Source: Lachnospiraceae bacterium (lineage in GTDB: Bacteria; Bacillota; Clostridia; Lachnospirales; Lachnospiraceae). Taken from it: 64,000 nucleotides of DNA. The position numbers and the translations under genes were made by a program. This document shows, piece after piece, positions 7,713 to 18,900 of this stretch. The notes below the pieces were generated by a model, which saw only the letters and a program-made list of their open reading frames with translations, made no database searches and had not been told where the DNA came from. Position 1 is the first letter of the stretch, and each line of letters starts with the position of its first letter. The stretch lies in the NCBI GenBank assembly GCA_015057425.1, contig SVEL01000005.1, positions 1 to 64,000 of the forward strand, read 5' to 3'.

Positions 7713-8658
7713 ATTAGACTGGATATTAATTATTGTTTTTGCACTTGCAGCTATTGCCGTACTTGGATGGGTATGGGCAATGTTTACGATATCTTATATC
7801 CTTTTTGTTATGCATCTTAAAAGAAATAAGAAAGAAAAGTGGAGCAGAGAGGATGAAGGAGAGAACGAACTTCAACAGGAAATGTACAGACGCGGACGTG
7901 CATGGAGTGCGGCAAATATTTCTTATAAGAAGGATGTACATATTGTAAATGATGGTTTGAATCTGTATGGAGAATACTATGATTTTGGTAATGATAAGGC
8001 AGTTATAATGGTTCCGGGAAGAACGGATTCGTTGACATACAGTTACTATTTTGCAGATGTATATGCAGAAAGCGGATATAATATTTTGACTATAGATTTG
8101 AGGGCCCATGGCGAAAGCGACGGAATATATAACACATTTGGTCATGAGGAAAGCGGCGACATTATAAAATGGGCAGAATATATACATGATAATTACGGTG
8201 TAAAGTCTGTTATCATCCATAGTTTATGTATAGGAGCAGCAGGCGGTATGTATGCCGTAACAGACGAAAGATGTCCGGATTATTTAAAAGCCATTATTAC
8301 AGAAGGAATGTATACTACATTCTATGAAACCTTCAAAAATCACGCTGTACATTTGGGATATAAGGATTGGCCGGTAATTAATGTTATGGATGTGTGGGCA
8401 AAGAAATACATAAAGCATACAATTCACAGCGGCCCTATAGATGTTATACACAAATGTAAAAAAGCAATACTTATGATTCAGGGAAGAGAAGATGTGTTCT
8501 CGCTTCCGGAGAAAGCTGTCACACTTTATGAAAAGTGTGGTAGTGAACATAAGAAGCTGGTCTGGTTTGAAAAGGGAGAGCATTCGATGCTTAAGATTAA
8601 TGATGAAGCAGGTTATAATAAGGCTATAAGCGAGTTTCTTTTAGAATTAAATTATTAG
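7705..8658 (+). CDS. Membrane-anchored alpha/beta hydrolase with apparent Cys nucleophile
   Basis: 317 aa with one N-terminal membrane segment (residues ~6-36) and a cytosolic alpha/beta hydrolase domain. The oxyanion region is VPGRTDS and the strand-loop LRAHGESDG is typical of the fold. The nucleophile elbow reads HSLCIGA: where GxSxG is usual, the central Ser is Cys175. Asp263 (GREDVF) and His293 (GEHSML) complete a likely Cys-Asp-His triad, as in dienelactone hydrolases. The neighbours suggest a lipid thioester or ester substrate, perhaps as an editing thioesterase or lysophospholipase. Its substrate is not known. Confidence 0.78.
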   Translation: MDKLDWILIIVFALAAIAVLGWVWAMFTISYILFVMHLKRNKKEKWSREDEGENELQQEMYRRGRAWSAANISYKKDVHIVNDGLNLYGEYYDFGNDKAVIMVPGRTDSLTYSYYFADVYAESGYNILTIDLRAHGESDGIYNTFGHEESGDIIKWAEYIHDNYGVKSVIIHSLCIGAAGGMYAVTDERCPDYLKAIITEGMYTTFYETFKNHAVHLGYKDWPVINVMDVWAKKYIKHTIHSGPIDVIHKCKKAILMIQGREDVFSLPEKAVTLYEKCGSEHKKLVWFEKGEHSMLKINDEAGYNKAISEFLLELNY

Positions 8659-8723
8659 ATTTATACAAAATTGATGCAGGTAAGGCATAAGTAGTATCAG
8701 TTTGTATTCGGATGGAGAAAAGT

Positions 8724-9413
8724 ATGAATAAGAAAAGTAAAGAAAAAGGAAGTATCAGCAATATAATATCGCTTGAGTTTTTAGGATATGACTTTGCAAA
8801 GTGGTCAGCTGCATTGCCGATGTTGGTTTTTTTCAGACCTAAGATATTTTATCCTTTCGGAAAACCAAATAAGAAGGGAAAACTTATCATTTCGTCTAAC
8901 CATATCGGAGCTCTTGACTGGGTAAGAATCGGTTTTGTATTTCCGTTTCGAAGGCATTGGACGCTTACAAGAGTTGAATGCTTTAATACAAAATTTAATA
9001 CATTTATATTTAATTCCCTAAAATGTTTGCCTGTAGACAGGGAGAATTTTTCAATGGATACATATCATAGGATTCCTGAACTGTTGAAGCGGGGCAAGAT
9101 TGTATTGTTTTTCTCAGAGGGAAGAGTGAACTTTAAGAATAATGATGTGCAGGACTTTAAGATGGGTACGGTGTTTTTCTCGGTAATGAATGATACGCCT
9201 ATAATTCCTATATATCTTGTAAAAACAGACAATTACCTGACACAAAGATGTCATATAGTTGTAGGAAAAGAGTTTAATCCAAAGGACTATTGCGAGGGTA
9301 TACCGAGTATTGCAGATATAGCCCGAATAAATGAGGAACTTAGAAAGAAAGAATGCGAACTTGGACAATGGCATGATTCATATATGAAATCTAAAAAAAT
9401 AAATAAATTATAG
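8724..9413 (+). CDS. PlsC-like acyltransferase (second copy)
   Basis: 229 aa. Motif I SSNHIGALDW provides H-x4-D and motif III reads FFSEGRV, so the catalytic core looks intact. It differs strongly from the first acyltransferase and probably acts on another acceptor or position. The ATG at 8724 has GGAG 6 bases upstream; the ATG at 8712 would put that site inside the gene and has none of its own. The gene lies 65 bases after the hydrolase gene and 16 before the next AMP-ligase, which suggests the second ligase/ACP pair supplies its acyl donor. Confidence 0.83.
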   Translation: MNKKSKEKGSISNIISLEFLGYDFAKWSAALPMLVFFRPKIFYPFGKPNKKGKLIISSNHIGALDWVRIGFVFPFRRHWTLTRVECFNTKFNTFIFNSLKCLPVDRENFSMDTYHRIPELLKRGKIVLFFSEGRVNFKNNDVQDFKMGTVFFSVMNDTPIIPIYLVKTDNYLTQRCHIVVGKEFNPKDYCEGIPSIADIARINEELRKKECELGQWHDSYMKSKKINKL

Positions 9414-9429
9414 TAACGGAGGTAAAAAA

Positions 9430-10941
9430 ATGAATACTTGGAATGAAAATGAACTTGTAAATTATTACACACCTAAGGATGCACTTGTAAGAATGAAAGA
9501 TTATGACTGCGTAAGCAGAATGCTTGAAGAGCGACTTAAAGAGTATGCAGAAAATGTAGCGGTGATTGATGATGGAAAAGAATATACATTTGCAGAGCTT
9601 GATAAAAAGACAGGAGCTCTCAGAAAGAAACTTATAGACAGCGGAATAAAGAAGGGCGACAGAGTTGGTGTATTTTATCCAAATTGCGCTGATTTTGAAA
9701 TAGCTGCGCTTGCTGCCATTTCATGTGGTGCTGTAGCAGTGCTTCTTCCGTATCATTTAGATGAACAGACATTATTTGGATGTTCCATGAAATATAAGCT
9801 TAAGGCAGTAATTTCAAGTGAAGGCGTAAATGAAAAACTTGCCTTTGCTTTTGAGAAAAATCCATCGATGATAAATATAGAAGCAGACAAAGTTGAAGAA
9901 GGTTATGCACCTTACGTATATTCTGAACAGGAAGAAGGATGTGTGGTAATATTTACTGCAGGAACAACCGGAACAAGTAAGGCGGCATTGCTTTCACATA
10001 AAGCAGTTATGGCGGGTATAAAGAACAGCTGTCTTGGATGTCCTGTAATATTTGAACAGAGATATTTCCTTATGCTTCCGCTTACACATGTTTTTGGATT
10101 TATAAGAAATATGCTTTGTGCGGTTTATACAGACAGTTGCCTGTATATTTGCAGAAATACAAAAAATGCATTTAGAGAAATTCCGACATATAATCCTACA
10201 GTACTTGTACTTGTTCCGGCCCTTGCCAATATGGCACTTGAACTTACAAAGATGATGGGAACAGCTATTCTTGGTAATTCATTGAAACTTATAGTGTGCG
10301 GAGCTGCAACAGTATTTCCAAATCTTGTGGCAGGTTACAATGAGATAGGAGTTTCGCTTCTTGCAGGATATGGTCTTACTGAATCAGCTAATCTTGTAAG
10401 CGGTAATCCTAAAACTTTAGAAAAACCTACATCGGTAGGACTTCTTTATCCAAACCAGGAATATAAGGTTGTAGATGGAGAACTTCTTATTAAAGGAGAT
10501 AATATACTTACTGAATATCTTGAAAATCCTGAGGACACGGCAGCAGCTTTTTCAGATGGATATTTCAAAACAGGAGACCTTGTTAAGTTTGACGAAGAAG
10601 GTTATATGTACATAGTGGGACGTATAAAGGATGTTATCGTTCTTTCAACCGGTGAAAAGATAGCTCCGGCTGAAGTTGAAGCAGAGTTTGGAACAGTTGA
10701 TTTTGTTAAGGACTGTCTTATATATGAAGAAAATGACAGTCTTGTACTTGAGGTGCTTCCGCATACACCGGTTATAAATAGCCTGAATGACGAAGCAAAG
10801 AAGGCAGCCTGTATGGAAGAACTCAATAAGGTCAATGCGAAACTTCCTGATTTCCAAAAGGTATCAAAGATTATCTTAAGAACGGAAGATTTTGAAAGAA
10901 CACCAAGTATGAAAATAAAGAGACCGGCACAGAAGGTGTAG
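9430..10941 (+). CDS. AMP-dependent synthetase/ligase (probable acyl-ACP ligase)
   Basis: 503 aa. All adenylation motifs are present: the phosphate loop FTAGTTGTSKAAL near residue 175, AGYGLTESA near 317, KTGD, the hinge GRIKDVIVLSTGEK and the catalytic lysine in PSMKIKR near the C-terminus. It should activate a carboxylic acid as acyl-AMP and pass it to a thiol. A carrier protein gene and a phosphopantetheinyl transferase follow at once, so the thiol is most likely on that ACP. A fatty acid substrate is inferred from context; an amino acid or aryl acid cannot be ruled out. Strong ribosome binding site (GGAGG). Confidence 0.83.
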   Translation: MNTWNENELVNYYTPKDALVRMKDYDCVSRMLEERLKEYAENVAVIDDGKEYTFAELDKKTGALRKKLIDSGIKKGDRVGVFYPNCADFEIAALAAISCGAVAVLLPYHLDEQTLFGCSMKYKLKAVISSEGVNEKLAFAFEKNPSMINIEADKVEEGYAPYVYSEQEEGCVVIFTAGTTGTSKAALLSHKAVMAGIKNSCLGCPVIFEQRYFLMLPLTHVFGFIRNMLCAVYTDSCLYICRNTKNAFREIPTYNPTVLVLVPALANMALELTKMMGTAILGNSLKLIVCGAATVFPNLVAGYNEIGVSLLAGYGLTESANLVSGNPKTLEKPTSVGLLYPNQEYKVVDGELLIKGDNILTEYLENPEDTAAAFSDGYFKTGDLVKFDEEGYMYIVGRIKDVIVLSTGEKIAPAEVEAEFGTVDFVKDCLIYEENDSLVLEVLPHTPVINSLNDEAKKAACMEELNKVNAKLPDFQKVSKIILRTEDFERTPSMKIKRPAQKV

Positions 10942-10954
10942 GATGGAGGATAAA

Positions 10955-11218
10955 ATGAGCAGAGAAGAAATTATAAGCAGACTTAAGAAGGTTCTCGCTA
11001 CTGTAAAGGGTGTTGAAGAAAGCACAATTGATTGTGATGAGAGTACAAATCTTTTAACGGGTCTGGGACTTAATTCGGTAGGAATGCTTTATATGATTAT
11101 AGCAGTTGAAAATGAATTTGGAATCAGATTTGAAGATACCAACACTTCTGAACTTGTAACGGTAGGAAAAGTAATAGATTTCATACAGCAGATATCTGCT
11201 ATGAAACAGGGCAAATAA
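10955..11218 (+). CDS. Acyl carrier protein, locus-specific
   Basis: 87 aa with the carrier motif GLGLNSVGML; Ser41 is the predicted phosphopantetheine site. The protein is acidic, as is normal for ACPs. The start at 10955 follows GGAGG by 7 bases; an in-frame ATG at 10943 would swallow that site. This is probably not the housekeeping ACP of fatty acid synthesis, because no fab genes are near. It sits between an AMP-ligase and its own phosphopantetheinyl transferase, so it likely carries the acyl group for the nearby acyltransferases. Confidence 0.88.
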   Translation: MSREEIISRLKKVLATVKGVEESTIDCDESTNLLTGLGLNSVGMLYMIIAVENEFGIRFEDTNTSELVTVGKVIDFIQQISAMKQGK

Positions 11219-11221
11219 GAT

Positions 11222-11830
11222 ATGAAAGAATCAGGAATAACACAAAAAGTATATATATATGTATGTGAGACGGAATTGTACGGTCAGTACGATTCCGTCC
11301 CTGATTATTGTAAGAAAGAAATTGAAACTGTTACCAATAAGAAAGTTGTTATGCAAAAAAGGTGTGCATACGGACTTTTAAGAAGGGCAGCAGAAGAAGT
11401 GTATGGATGTACACCGGATTTTGGAACTTTTTATAAAAATCAGGCAGGAAAGCCTTTGTGCCACAAATTTCATTTTTCAATCTCTCATCATGATGACGTC
11501 GTTGCAGTATGTATATCTGAAAAAAACGTAGGAATCGATATTGAAGAGCGTTCGGACAAAATGGATGATAAATTTTTTGATAGGATTCTTTCCTATGAAG
11601 AAAAGTGTAAAAAGGAATCCGTTGAAAATGATCCGTTGAAATTATGGACGATTAAAGAAGCATATCATAAGTTTATAGGAGTTCTTCCTATATATAATCC
11701 CGTAAAATTAAATACAACTGAAGTTAATTACAGTTCTTTTGACTTAGAGTATAGGGGAAAAGAATTTATGATTTCAGTAGTGTCGGAAGAAATTCCCAAC
11801 ATAAAATATATAAATTTACTATTGACTTAA
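11222..11830 (+). CDS. 4'-phosphopantetheinyl transferase (Sfp type)
   Basis: 202 aa. The two signature motifs are present: GIDIEE near residue 103 with the Mg-binding Asp and Glu, and LWTIKEAYHKF near 141. The enzyme moves phosphopantetheine from CoA to Ser of carrier proteins, here most likely the ACP encoded 3 bases upstream and the carrier domain of the AMP-ligase fusion. It is about 20-30 residues shorter than Sfp but the core is complete. It is the last gene of the lipid locus; its stop lies 8 bases before the -35 box of rpoB. Confidence 0.85.
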   Translation: MKESGITQKVYIYVCETELYGQYDSVPDYCKKEIETVTNKKVVMQKRCAYGLLRRAAEEVYGCTPDFGTFYKNQAGKPLCHKFHFSISHHDDVVAVCISEKNVGIDIEERSDKMDDKFFDRILSYEEKCKKESVENDPLKLWTIKEAYHKFIGVLPIYNPVKLNTTEVNYSSFDLEYRGKEFMISVVSEEIPNIKYINLLLT

Positions 11831-11838
11831 AAAAAGTG

Positions 11839-11867
11839 TTGACTATGGAAAGCCTTTGTGATACAAT
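11839..11867 (+). promoter_or_regulatory. Sigma-A promoter of rpoBC
   Basis: TTGACT (11839-11844) and TACAAT (11862-11867) with a 17-nt spacer, starting 8 bases after the preceding stop codon. The ~105-nt leader that follows contains two small hairpins, GCAC...GTGC (about 11874-11890) and GGGC-ttattat-GCCC (11893-11907), and ends in a strong AAGGGGG ribosome binding site. Confidence 0.8.
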
Positions 11868-11979
11868 GGACAATGCACTATTGTGGTGCAATGGGCTTAT
11901 TATGCCCTAAAATACGCGAAGAAATTCCGTAAAATAAAGAAAAAAGCCAATATTATTTCAGCAAGGGGGTAAATGTCAA

Positions 11980-14900
11980 ATGGAGAAAAACAGAATCCAT
12001 CCCGTAAAAACAGCCAAAAGTATGAGAATGAGCTATTCAAGACAGAAAGAAGTTCTTGATATGCCGAATTTCATTGAAATTCAAAAGGATTCGTATGAAT
12101 GGTTTTTAAATGAGGGACTCAAGGAAGTTTTTGATGATATCTCTCCAATTGAGGATTACAGCAATCATTTAAGTTTGGAATTTGTAGACTTCCAGTTATG
12201 CGAAGAAGATGCAAAGTACACTATTGAAGAGTGTAAGGAAAGAGATGCAACATATGCAGCACCGCTTAAGGTTAAAGTAAGACTTCATAACAAGGAAACA
12301 GGTGAAATCAAGGAACATGAAATTTTCATGGGTGACCTTCCGCTTATGACAGCAACAGGTACATTCGTTGTAAATGGTGCGGAAAGAGTTATCGTTAGCC
12401 AGTTAGTAAGATCACCTGGTATTTACTATGGTATTGCACATGATAAGGTAGGTAAGACTTTATACTCATCTACAGTTATACCTAACAGAGGTGCATGGTT
12501 AGAATATGAAACAGATTCTAACGATATTTTCTACGTAAGAGTAGACAGAACAAGAAAAGTACCTGTAACAGTTCTCATCAGAGCACTTGGTTTCTCAACT
12601 AAAGCAGAAATCCTTGAAATGTTCGGTGAAGAAGTTAAGTTATTAGCCAGCTTTGAAAAAGAGCCGTCAGAAGTAAATGACAGCTACGAAGGTGGTTTAT
12701 TAGAGTTATACAAAAAGATAAGACCGGGTGAACCACTTAGCGTGGAAAGCGCAGAAAGTCTTATATCTGCTATGTTCTTTGACCCAAGACGTTATGACCT
12801 TGCAAAAGTCGGCAGATACAAATTTAATAAGAAATTGGCTTATAAGAATAGAATCGTTAACCGTGTTCTTGCAGAAGATGTAGTGAACATGGCTACAGGT
12901 GAAATTGTAGCTGAGGCAGGTGCCGTAGTTACAGAAGAACTTGCAGACGAAATCCAGAACAGTGCAGTTGCTGCTGTATGGGTAAAGGCTGAAGATAAGA
13001 AAGTTAAGGTTATTTCAAACCTTGCAGTAGATTTATCAGCATGGGTTTCATTTGACGTAAGTGATCTTGGAATAACGGAAAAGGTTTACTATCCTGTTCT
13101 TGCAGAAATTCTTGCAACAAATGAAACAGAAGAAGATATTAAGGATGCTATCAGAAGAAATGTTAATGAACTTGTTCCAAAGCATATTACTAAGGAAGAT
13201 ATCATTGCTTCTATCAGCTATAACCTTAATATTGAGTACGGTATCGGAACAGATGACGATATCGACCACTTAGGTAACAGACGTATCAGAGCTGTCGGTG
13301 AACTTCTCCAGAACCAGTACAGAATTGGTTTATCAAGAATGGAAAGAGTTGTTCGTGAAAGAATGACAACACAGGATCTTGACGGAATTACACCACAGTC
13401 ACTCATTAATATTAAGCCTGTAACTGCCGCTGTGAAGGAATTCTTCGGAAGTTCACAGTTGTCACAGTTTATGGATCAGAATAATCCTCTTGGTGAGCTT
13501 ACTCACAAGAGAAGACTTTCAGCACTTGGTCCTGGTGGTTTGTCACGAGACAGAGCCGGATTCGAGGTTCGAGACGTTCACTACACACATTACGGAAGAA
13601 TGTGTCCTATTGAAACTCCTGAAGGTCCTAACATCGGTCTTATTAACTCTCTTGCTACTTATGCAAGAATTAATGAATATGGATTCGTTGAAGCTCCTTA
13701 CAGAAAGGTAGACAAAGCAGATCCTGAAAATCCAAGAGTAACAGATGAAGTTGTATATCTTACAGCTGATGAAGAGGACAGATATGTAGTAGCTCAGGCT
13801 AACGAAGCTCTTGATGAAAACGGATATTTTGTAAACAACAACATTACAGGCCGTTATCGCGAAGAGACATCACAGTTTGAGAAGAGCAGTATCGATCTTA
13901 TGGACGTATCTCCTAAGATGGTATTCTCAGTTGCTACATCTATGATTCCTTTCCTTGAAAACGACGATGCGAACCGTGCCCTCATGGGTGCTAACATGCA
14001 GCGTCAGGCAGTACCTCTTCTTACAACAGAAGCTCCTGTTGTAGGTACAGGTATGGAAGCTAAGGCAGCTGTTGACTCAGGTGTATGTGTGGTTGCTAAG
14101 CGTGCAGGTACAGTTGAGCGTTCAACATCTAAGGAAATCACAATCAAATATGATGATGATAAGACTAAAGAAACATATAAACTTATAAAATTCTCAAGAA
14201 GTAACCAGAGTAACTGCTACAACCAGAAACCTATCGTATTTAAGGGTGAACATGTTGAAGCAGGTCAGGTTATTGCCGATGGTGCATCAACAGCAAATGG
14301 TGAAATCGCACTTGGTAAGAACCCACTTATCGGTTTCATGACTTGGGAAGGTTACAACTACGAAGATGCTGTTCTCTTAAGTGAAAGACTTGTTCAGGAA
14401 GACGTATATACATCTATTCACATTGAAGAATATGAATGTGAAGCAAGAGATACAAAACTCGGACCTGAAGAAATTACAAGAGACGTACCGGGCGTAGGTG
14501 AAGATGCAAGAAAAGACCTTGATGAAAGAGGTATCATCAGAATTGGTGCCGAAGTCAGAGCAGGAGATATTCTTGTAGGTAAGGTTACTCCGAAGGGAGA
14601 GACAGAGCTTACGGCAGAAGAAAGACTTCTTAGAGCTATTTTCGGTGAAAAGGCAAGAGAAGTAAGAGATACATCACTTAAGGTTCCACATGGTGAATAT
14701 GGTATTGTTGTAGATGCGAAAGTATTTACAAGAGAAAATGGAGATGAATTATCACCTGGTGTAAACCAGAAGGTTCGTATTTATATTGCACAGAAGAGAA
14801 AGATTTCAGTTGGTGATAAGATGGCCGGTCGTCACGGTAACAAGGGTGTAGTTTCACGTGTATTACCTGTAGAAGATATGCCATTCCTTCCAAATGGTCG

Positions 14901-15831
14901 TCCTCTCGATATCGTGCTTAACCCATTGGGCGTTCCTTCACGTATGAACATCGGACAGGTACTTGAAATTCATTTAAGTCTTGCAGCTAAAGCACTTGGA
15001 TTTAACATTGCAACACCTGTATTTGATGGTGCAAACGAAACAGATATTATGGACACTCTTGACATGGCAAATGATTATGTCAATACAGAGTGGGAAGATT
15101 TCCAGGAAAAATATAAAGACACACTTGATCCTGAAATTATGGATTATCTTGGTTCAAATCTTGAACATAGAGAACTTTGGAAAGGTGTTCCTATTTCAAG
15201 AGACGGTAAGGTAAGACTTCGTGACGGTAGAACAGGTGAATACTTCGATAGCCCTGTAACAATCGGTCACATGCACTACCTGAAACTTCATCACCTTGTT
15301 GATGATAAGATTCATGCTCGTTCAACAGGTCCTTACTCACTTGTAACACAGCAGCCACTTGGTGGTAAAGCTCAGTTCGGTGGACAGAGATTTGGTGAAA
15401 TGGAAGTTTGGGCTCTTGAAGCTTATGGTGCTTCATATACATTGCAGGAAATTCTTACAGTTAAGTCAGATGACGTTGTAGGACGTGTTAAGACATACGA
15501 AGCAATTATCAAGGGCGAAAACATTGCCGAACCGGGTATTCCTGAATCATTTAAGGTACTTCTTAAAGAACTTCAGTCATTGGGACTTGATGTTAAGGTT
15601 CTCAGAGAAGATGATACAGAAGTAGAAATGAAAGAAACAATTGATACAGGTGTATCAGATTGGAATGAAATTATGGGTGGCCAGTCACTTCGTGAAGATG
15701 ATAATCTCGGAAGTTACGGTTTCCAGGAACAGGAATTTAAAGAAGGAGAACTTCAATCTGTTGAAGACGATGATTCCTATAGTTTCGATGATTATGATGA
15801 TGTAGAAGAAGACGGGGATGACGAGTTTTAA
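11980..15831 (+). CDS. rpoB: DNA-directed RNA polymerase subunit beta
   Basis: 1283 aa, full length. Recognised by the rifampicin-pocket region near residues 485-520 ([20 protein letters not shown] then RLSALG), which keeps the usual drug-sensitive residues, and by the [10 protein letters not shown] and [11 protein letters not shown] segments. The C-terminus runs on into a strongly acidic tail rich in Asp and Glu. It forms the catalytic core with beta' and alpha. rpoC follows 75 bases later. The expected rplJ-rplL genes are not upstream; the lipid locus takes their place and rpoB has its own promoter. Confidence 0.98.
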   Translation: MEKNRIHPVKTAKSMRMSYSRQKEVLDMPNFIEIQKDSYEWFLNEGLKEVFDDISPIEDYSNHLSLEFVDFQLCEEDAKYTIEECKERDATYAAPLKVKVRLHNKETGEIKEHEIFMGDLPLMTATGTFVVNGAERVIVSQLVRSPGIYYGIAHDKVGKTLYSSTVIPNRGAWLEYETDSNDIFYVRVDRTRKVPVTVLIRALGFSTKAEILEMFGEEVKLLASFEKEPSEVNDSYEGGLLELYKKIRPGEPLSVESAESLISAMFFDPRRYDLAKVGRYKFNKKLAYKNRIVNRVLAEDVVNMATGEIVAEAGAVVTEELADEIQNSAVAAVWVKAEDKKVKVISNLAVDLSAWVSFDVSDLGITEKVYYPVLAEILATNETEEDIKDAIRRNVNELVPKHITKEDIIASISYNLNIEYGIGTDDDIDHLGNRRIRAVGELLQNQYRIGLSRMERVVRERMTTQDLDGITPQSLINIKPVTAAVKEFFGSSQLSQFMDQNNPLGELTHKRRLSALGPGGLSRDRAGFEVRDVHYTHYGRMCPIETPEGPNIGLINSLATYARINEYGFVEAPYRKVDKADPENPRVTDEVVYLTADEEDRYVVAQANEALDENGYFVNNNITGRYREETSQFEKSSIDLMDVSPKMVFSVATSMIPFLENDDANRALMGANMQRQAVPLLTTEAPVVGTGMEAKAAVDSGVCVVAKRAGTVERSTSKEITIKYDDDKTKETYKLIKFSRSNQSNCYNQKPIVFKGEHVEAGQVIADGASTANGEIALGKNPLIGFMTWEGYNYEDAVLLSERLVQEDVYTSIHIEEYECEARDTKLGPEEITRDVPGVGEDARKDLDERGIIRIGAEVRAGDILVGKVTPKGETELTAEERLLRAIFGEKAREVRDTSLKVPHGEYGIVVDAKVFTRENGDELSPGVNQKVRIYIAQKRKISVGDKMAGRHGNKGVVSRVLPVEDMPFLPNGRPLDIVLNPLGVPSRMNIGQVLEIHLSLAAKALGFNIATPVFDGANETDIMDTLDMANDYVNTEWEDFQEKYKDTLDPEIMDYLGSNLEHRELWKGVPISRDGKVRLRDGRTGEYFDSPVTIGHMHYLKLHHLVDDKIHARSTGPYSLVTQQPLGGKAQFGGQRFGEMEVWALEAYGASYTLQEILTVKSDDVVGRVKTYEAIIKGENIAEPGIPESFKVLLKELQSLGLDVKVLREDDTEVEMKETIDTGVSDWNEIMGGQSLREDDNLGSYGFQEQEFKEGELQSVEDDDSYSFDDYDDVEEDGDDEF

Positions 15832-15906
15832 TAAGCTTTTCATCTAAAACAGGTATTTCAAAAATAATTATCGGATTGCTGTAGAATCAGCGGAATGGAG
15901 GTTAAT

Positions 15907-18900
15907 ATGCCGGAAACAAATAATGCAACTTATCAGCCAATGACATTTGATAAGATTAAGATAGGTTTAGCTTCACCTGATAAAATCAGAGAATGGTCAA
16001 GAGGAGAAGTTAAGAAACCGGAAACAATCAACTATAGAACTCTCAAACCTGAAAAAGACGGTTTATTCTGTGAAAGAATATTCGGACCAAGTAAGGATTG
16101 GGAATGTCATTGTGGTAAATACAAGAAAATCAGATATAAAGGTGTAGTTTGTGACAAATGTGGTGTTGAAGTTACAAAGGCAAGTGTTCGTAGAGAAAGA
16201 ATGGGTTCTATCGAACTTGCTGCGCCGGTATCACATATCTGGTACTTCAAGGGTATCCCATCAAGAATGGGTCTTATCCTTGACCTTACACCAAGAACAC
16301 TTGAAAAGGTTCTTTACTTTGCATCATATATAGTGCTTGATGCAGGTGAAACAAGCCTTAAATATAAGCAGGTTCTTTCTGAAAAAGAATATAGAGAAGC
16401 TTGCGATGCATATGGTGCAGACGCTTTCCGCGTAGGTATGGGTGCAGAAGCTATCAATGAGCTTCTTGAAGCTATTGATCTTGACAAAGACGCAGAAGAA
16501 CTTAAGGCTGAATTAGAAGGCGCAACAGGACAGAAAAAGGCAAGAATTATCAAGAGACTTGAAGTTGTAGAAGCATTCAGAGCATCAGGTAACAGACCTG
16601 AATGGATGATTCTTCAGGTTGTACCTGTAATTCCACCTGATTTACGTCCTATGGTTCAGCTTGATGGCGGCAGATTTGCTACATCAGACCTTAATGACCT
16701 TTACAGAAGAATTATCAATAGAAATAACCGTCTTGAAAGACTTTTAGAATTAGGTGCTCCTGAAATCATCGTTCGTAACGAAAAGAGAATGCTTCAGGAA
16801 GCAGTTGATGCTCTTATTGATAATGGTAGAAGAGGCCGTCCTGTAACAGGACCTGGTAACAGAGCTCTTAAATCACTTTCAGATATGCTTAAAGGTAAGC
16901 AGGGACGTTTCCGTCAGAACCTTCTTGGTAAGCGTGTTGACTACTCAGGACGTTCAGTTATCGTAGTAGGACCTGAACTTAAGATTTATCAGTGCGGTCT
17001 TCCTAAGGAAATGGCTATTGAACTTTTCAAGCCATTTGTTATGAGAGAATTAGTAGCTAACAAAACAGCTCACAATATTAAGAATGCAAAGAATTTAGTT
17101 GAAAAGCTTGATCCTGTTGTATGGGACGTTCTTGAAGATGTTATTAAAGAACATCCGGTTATGCTTAACCGTGCTCCTACACTTCACAGACTTGGTATTC
17201 AGGCTTTCGAACCTGTACTTGTAGAAGGTAAAGCTATTAAGCTTCATCCGCTCGTATGTACAGCGTTCAACGCCGACTTCGACGGTGACCAGATGGCTGT
17301 TCATCTTCCATTGTCAGTTGAAGCACAGGCAGAATGTAGATTCCTTCTTCTTTCACCTAACAACCTTCTTAAACCGTCAGATGGTGGTCCTGTGGCCGTT
17401 CCTTCACAGGATATGGTTCTTGGTATCTACTATCTTACAATGGAAAGGTTAGTTGACCATTATGGTGAAGTTGAAGCTACTGATAAGTATCCTGTATATG
17501 AATCAGAAGCAGAACTTGAAGAAGCATTCAGAAACGGAAAAGTAGCTAAGGATGAAATGGTACTTGTAAAGGCCAATAACTATTCATCTCTTGGCAGAGA
17601 AGTTCTCTGTACACCGGAAGAACTTTTCGGTAAGTATTTCCAGAATACAAACATTGCAATTCTTGCTTATGAAAATGGTGAAATTACACTTCATCAGAGA
17701 ATTTTCGTTAGAAAAGAAGTTGTAGATGAAGCAGGAAATAAGATTTCCAAGAATATTGCTACAACTCTTGGTAGATTGATTTTCAATGAAATCATTCCAC
17801 AGGACCTCGGCTTTGTTAAGAGAGATACAGCAGAAGATGCTCTTGAACTTGAAGTTAACTTCCATGTTGGTAAGAAGCAGTTAAAGAAGATTCTTGAAAA
17901 AGTAATTAATACTCATGGCGCTACAAAGACAGCTGAAGTACTTGATGATATCAAGTCAATGGGTTATAAGTACTCAACAAGAGCAGCAATGACAGTTTCT
18001 ATTTCAGATATGACAGTACCTGCAAAGAAGAAAGATATCATTAAGAATGCTGAAGAAACAGTAGAAATGATTTCAGAAAACTTCAAGCGTGGTTTTGTAA
18101 CTGAAGAAGAAAGATATAAAGAAGTAGTTAAGACATGGGAAGAAGCCGATAAAGAACTTACGACAGCTCTTCTTTCAGGTCTTGATAAATACAACAACAT
18201 ATTCATGATGGCCGATTCAGGTGCCCGTGGTTCTGATAAGCAGATTAAACAGTTAGCAGGTATGCGTGGTCTTATGGCTGATACAACAGGTAGAACTATC
18301 GAACTTCCTATTAAGTCTAACTTCCGTGAAGGTCTTGACGTACTTGAGTACTTCATCTCAGCTCACGGTGCAAGAAAGGGTCTTTCAGATACAGCTCTTC
18401 GTACAGCCGACTCAGGTTACCTTACAAGAAGACTTGTTGACGTATCTCAGGAGCTTATTGTTCGTCAGACAGATTGTTGCGAAGGCAAGGATATTCCATT
18501 TATGGAAATCAAGGCTTTCTTAGAAGGTGCAGAAGTTATCGAGTCACTTGAAGAAAGAATAACAGGAAGATATGCAGCAGAAACTATCTGTGATGCAGAA
18601 GGCAATGTTATTGTAAAAGCTAATCACATGATTAATCCTAAGAGAGCAGCAAAAGTTGTTGCTACAGGAGTAGAATCAGTTAAGATTAGAACAATCCTTT
18701 CATGTAAATCACACAATGGCGTATGTGCTAAATGTTATGGTGCTAACATGGCAACAGGTCAGGCAGTGCAGGTTGGTGAAGCAGTTGGTATTATTGCTGC
18801 ACAGTCAATCGGTGAACCTGGTACACAGCTTACTATGAGAACATTCCATACAGGTGGTGTTGCCGGTGGAGATATTACACAGGGTCTTCCTAGAGTAGAA

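Noticed and set aside
11868-11979. Riboswitch in the rpoB leader
   Set aside because: Only two short hairpins are present; no known riboswitch core was recognised and no terminator lies before rpoB.
13490-13711. Alternative-frame ORF inside rpoB
   Set aside because: It lies wholly within conserved rpoB sequence and has no motif of its own; the same holds for other overlapping frames within rpoC, fusA, tuf and ribosomal genes.
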